Shown: positions 61,914 through 64,000 of the stretch, one piece after another
Layout of the letters: each line of letters starts with the position of its first letter
Numbering within the stretch: position 1 is the stretch's first letter
Assembly (NCBI RefSeq): GCF_000818175.1
Contig: NZ_JTIY01000001.1
Coordinates: forward strand, 6,382,121-6,446,120
DNA length: 64,000 bases
Reading direction: 5' to 3'
Source: Streptomyces sp. AcH 505
GTDB taxonomy: Bacteria; Actinomycetota; Actinomycetes; Streptomycetales; Streptomycetaceae
Translations under genes and position numbers: made by a program
Notes under the pieces: generated by a model
What the model saw: only the letters and a program-made list of their open reading frames with translations
Told to the model about the DNA's origin: nothing
Databases searched by the model: none

Positions 61914-63929
61914 ATGGACGGCTCTCCTGCGGTCGGCAGCGGCGGCAAACCCGGACCGGTCGACAACCACGCGGACGACTGCGGTTGCCCCCGCACGGCC
62001 GATCTCGACGGCGACAGCATCGCCGCGGCGAGCCGGCGCACCTTCCTGCGGGGCGCGGGCGCGGTGGGGGCAGGCGCGGCTGCGGCCGGACTGCTGGGCG
62101 CCACACCGGCGTTGGCCGCCGCCGGTGCCGGCCGGCCGGACGAGGACCCGTACGGCCGGACGACGATGACCCACGCACCGCGCGGCACGTGGCGGCCGGA
62201 CCCGGAGAATCCGCGCTTCACGGTCGTCGTGATGCCCGACACGCAGTACATGTTCGACCAGGACCGCATCCACCCGGTCCCCGTCGAGGCGTCCTTCCGG
62301 TACGTCCTCGACCCCGAGCGCCGGGCCGGAGGCGACGACGAGAACATCGTCTTCCTCGCCCACCTCGGCGATGTGACCAACAACGGCCTCGCCGAGGAGT
62401 ACTCAGCGGCGACCAAGGTCTTCGACATGCTCGACCGGGCCGGCGCCTCGTACGGGGTGCTGGCGGGCAACCACGACGTCTCGGCTGACGACCAGCGCGG
62501 CGCCACCCCGTACCTGGACACCTTCGGCCCCGCGCGGGCGAGGAAGACGCCCGGCTACCACTCCTCCAGCCCCGACGGCTACAACACCTGCCACATCTTC
62601 CGGGCCGGCGGCCGGTCCTGGATGCTGCTCTCCCTCGACTGGAGGCTGTCGGAGAAGGGCTTCGCCTGGGCGAACAAGGTCATCGCCGACAACCCGACGC
62701 TGCCGGTCATCGTGACCACACACGAGATCGTGGACTCGGACGGGGAAGGCAACGCCTCGCTGTCCGAGTACGGCCGGCAGATGTGGGACAAGCTCATCAA
62801 GGACAACGACCAGATCTTCCTCACCCTCAACGGGCACTTCTGGCCGCCCGGGAACACCGTGCTGAAGAACAGCGCCGGCCACGACGTGCACCTGCACATC
62901 ACCAACTACCAGGACCGGTACTACGGCGGCGCAGGGATGATCCGTTCCTACCGCTTCGACCTCAACCGCGGGGTGATCGACATCGCGACCTTCTCGCCGT
63001 GGATACGTGAGCTGGCGGCGAAGGACGAGCTGAACGCCCTCGCCGCGCAGGAGATCGAACTGACCTCCAAGGTCGACCACTTCTCCATGGCGATCGACTT
63101 CGACGAGCGCTTCGCCGGCTTCGCGCCGGTACCGCCGCGCGCGCCGCGCCCGGCCCGGCGGATGCTGGTGCCCGGCACACTCGCCTACTGGCGGTTCGAC
63201 GAGGGCGAGGCCGCCGGCAGCGACGTCGCGGGCGACACGAAGATCAAGGATCTGACGGGACATGGCAACGACCTGGTGCTGCGCACCGTCCCCGGTTCCC
63301 CCGCACACAGTCTGACCTGGACCGACGACCACCACCCCGACCAGCCGGGCCACGGCGCGCTGGTTTTCGCGGGACAGGGCAACCCGGTCAGCGGCGCGTA
63401 TCTCCAGACCCTCGACCGCGCCCCGATCAACCGGGAGACCTTCCGGCACGGTTTCACCTTCGAGCTGTTCTTCAAGGTGCCCGCCGACTGGGACCCGAAC
63501 CGCAACGGCTGGTCGTCGATGCTCAGCCGCTGGGGCACGGCGGCCGAGGCGGGGAAGAACGGTCCGTCGGCGACCGCCGAGGAGCCCGTGCTCACCATCA
63601 GCCTGTCGAGCTCCGTCGAACTGCAGTGGAACGCCTATCCGCTCAACCAGACCGGTGCCACGACGGCTTGGAGCCATCTGTTGCAGCAGGACGAGTGGTG
63701 GCATGTCGCCGTCGTCAACGACGGCCGTATCAGCAAGCTGTACGTCAACGGCTGCGAGGAAGGCCGTAACCCGACCAGCCCCGCCGTCGGTCTCGCCACC
63801 CTCAACATGCCGTTCATGCTGGGCGGTTACGAGTGGGCCGGCGCCGTCAGCCAGGTCTTCCACGGCACCATCGGTGACGTACGGATCGCCGACCGGGCGC
63901 TGAAGCCGGGCCAGTTCATGAACGCCTGA
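61914..63929 (+). CDS. Secreted metallophosphoesterase with C-terminal LamG-like domain
   Basis: A 671-residue protein with a Tat signal (SRRTFLRGAGAVGAGAAAAGLLG, near 41-63). The phosphoesterase core shows the metal-binding series MPDTQY, GDVTNNG, GNHD, TTHE and NGHFWPPG (about 105-320). From about 420 a concanavalin A/LamG-type domain follows (GTLAYWRFDEGEAAGS, FTFELFFKVPADW, WWHVAVVNDGRISKLYVNG), probably binding carbohydrate or the cell surface. It could release phosphate from extracellular phosphoesters; no PHO box was recognised upstream. It ends 71 bp before the window edge. Confidence 0.88.
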   Translation: MDGSPAVGSGGKPGPVDNHADDCGCPRTADLDGDSIAAASRRTFLRGAGAVGAGAAAAGLLGATPALAAAGAGRPDEDPYGRTTMTHAPRGTWRPDPENPRFTVVVMPDTQYMFDQDRIHPVPVEASFRYVLDPERRAGGDDENIVFLAHLGDVTNNGLAEEYSAATKVFDMLDRAGASYGVLAGNHDVSADDQRGATPYLDTFGPARARKTPGYHSSSPDGYNTCHIFRAGGRSWMLLSLDWRLSEKGFAWANKVIADNPTLPVIVTTHEIVDSDGEGNASLSEYGRQMWDKLIKDNDQIFLTLNGHFWPPGNTVLKNSAGHDVHLHITNYQDRYYGGAGMIRSYRFDLNRGVIDIATFSPWIRELAAKDELNALAAQEIELTSKVDHFSMAIDFDERFAGFAPVPPRAPRPARRMLVPGTLAYWRFDEGEAAGSDVAGDTKIKDLTGHGNDLVLRTVPGSPAHSLTWTDDHHPDQPGHGALVFAGQGNPVSGAYLQTLDRAPINRETFRHGFTFELFFKVPADWDPNRNGWSSMLSRWGTAAEAGKNGPSATAEEPVLTISLSSSVELQWNAYPLNQTGATTAWSHLLQQDEWWHVAVVNDGRISKLYVNGCEEGRNPTSPAVGLATLNMPFMLGGYEWAGAVSQVFHGTIGDVRIADRALKPGQFMNA

Positions 63930-64000
63930 TCCGCGGCGGCAGTGCGGTGACGGCCGGGGGCACCGGGGCCGTGGCGGCCGGGACGGTCAGGCGTGTCACG

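Overview
The window is a stretch of high-GC actinobacterial chromosome, almost certainly Streptomyces. The signs are the extreme GC bias at third codon positions with long antisense open frames, frequent GTG starts, Tat and lipoprotein exporters, LacI/TetR/MarR/GntR regulators beside nearly every operon, and a 2-methylisoborneol locus next to an EshA-like gene. No rRNA, tRNA, CRISPR array, phage or conjugative module is visible. Coding density is high, and there is one decayed gene and one small non-autonomous insertion element.

Left part (1-19,300). A partial acyl-CoA dehydrogenase-like gene faces an FMN-binding glutamate synthase-like protein across an intergenic array of GTCAC motifs. A TetR/quinone oxidoreductase pair follows. 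Next comes a large glycan locus: LacI and an FAD oxidoreductase on the minus strand, and divergently a lipoprotein binding protein, two permeases, two tandem secreted GH26-like hydrolases, a cytoplasmic GH36 alpha-galactosidase and a secreted GH3 enzyme carrying three discoidin-type carbohydrate-binding domains. Two matching palindromes (TGATNNNGCGCNNNATCA) flank the transporter promoter and are the likely LacI operators. The enzyme set suggests a galactosylated beta-glycan such as galactomannan; this is inference.

Middle part (19,300-34,700). A DosRS-like hypoxia/redox module (GAF kinase with the conserved heme-ligand His, DoxX membrane protein, NarL-type regulator) is followed by several regulator-plus-target pairs: SDR/XRE, SDR, a YtrA-type GntR with an ABC transporter, TetR/oxidoreductase and MarR/MFS. 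An EntS-like MFS exporter has an iron-box-like sequence upstream, and a secreted Xaa-Pro dipeptidyl-peptidase follows. A 161-bp MITE flanked by CTAG sits in a divergent promoter region.

Second glycan locus (34,800-45,000), all minus strand: LacI, lipoprotein binding protein, two permeases, GH38 alpha-mannosidase and GH2 beta-galactosidase. A 38-bp near-perfect composite palindrome lies in front of the binding-protein gene. The combination suits import and trimming of mannose/galactose-containing glycans such as N-glycan fragments. Neither glycan locus encodes an ABC ATPase, so both probably use a shared MsiK-type ATPase encoded elsewhere.

Right part (45,000-64,000). DUF1345 and DUF3626 proteins, a broken PIG-L deacetylase, NmrA/TetR and hydrolase genes lead to cobF. 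Then comes the most interesting system: an operon of a Family 2B encapsulin shell protein (with an inserted cyclic-nucleotide-binding fold), 2-methylisoborneol synthase and its GPP C-methyltransferase, i.e. a terpene-odorant nanocompartment. It is followed by an MFS/DeoR pair, a stand-alone second cytochrome b (QcrB-like), a cobalamin riboswitch controlling metE, and a Tat-exported metallophosphoesterase with a LamG-like domain.
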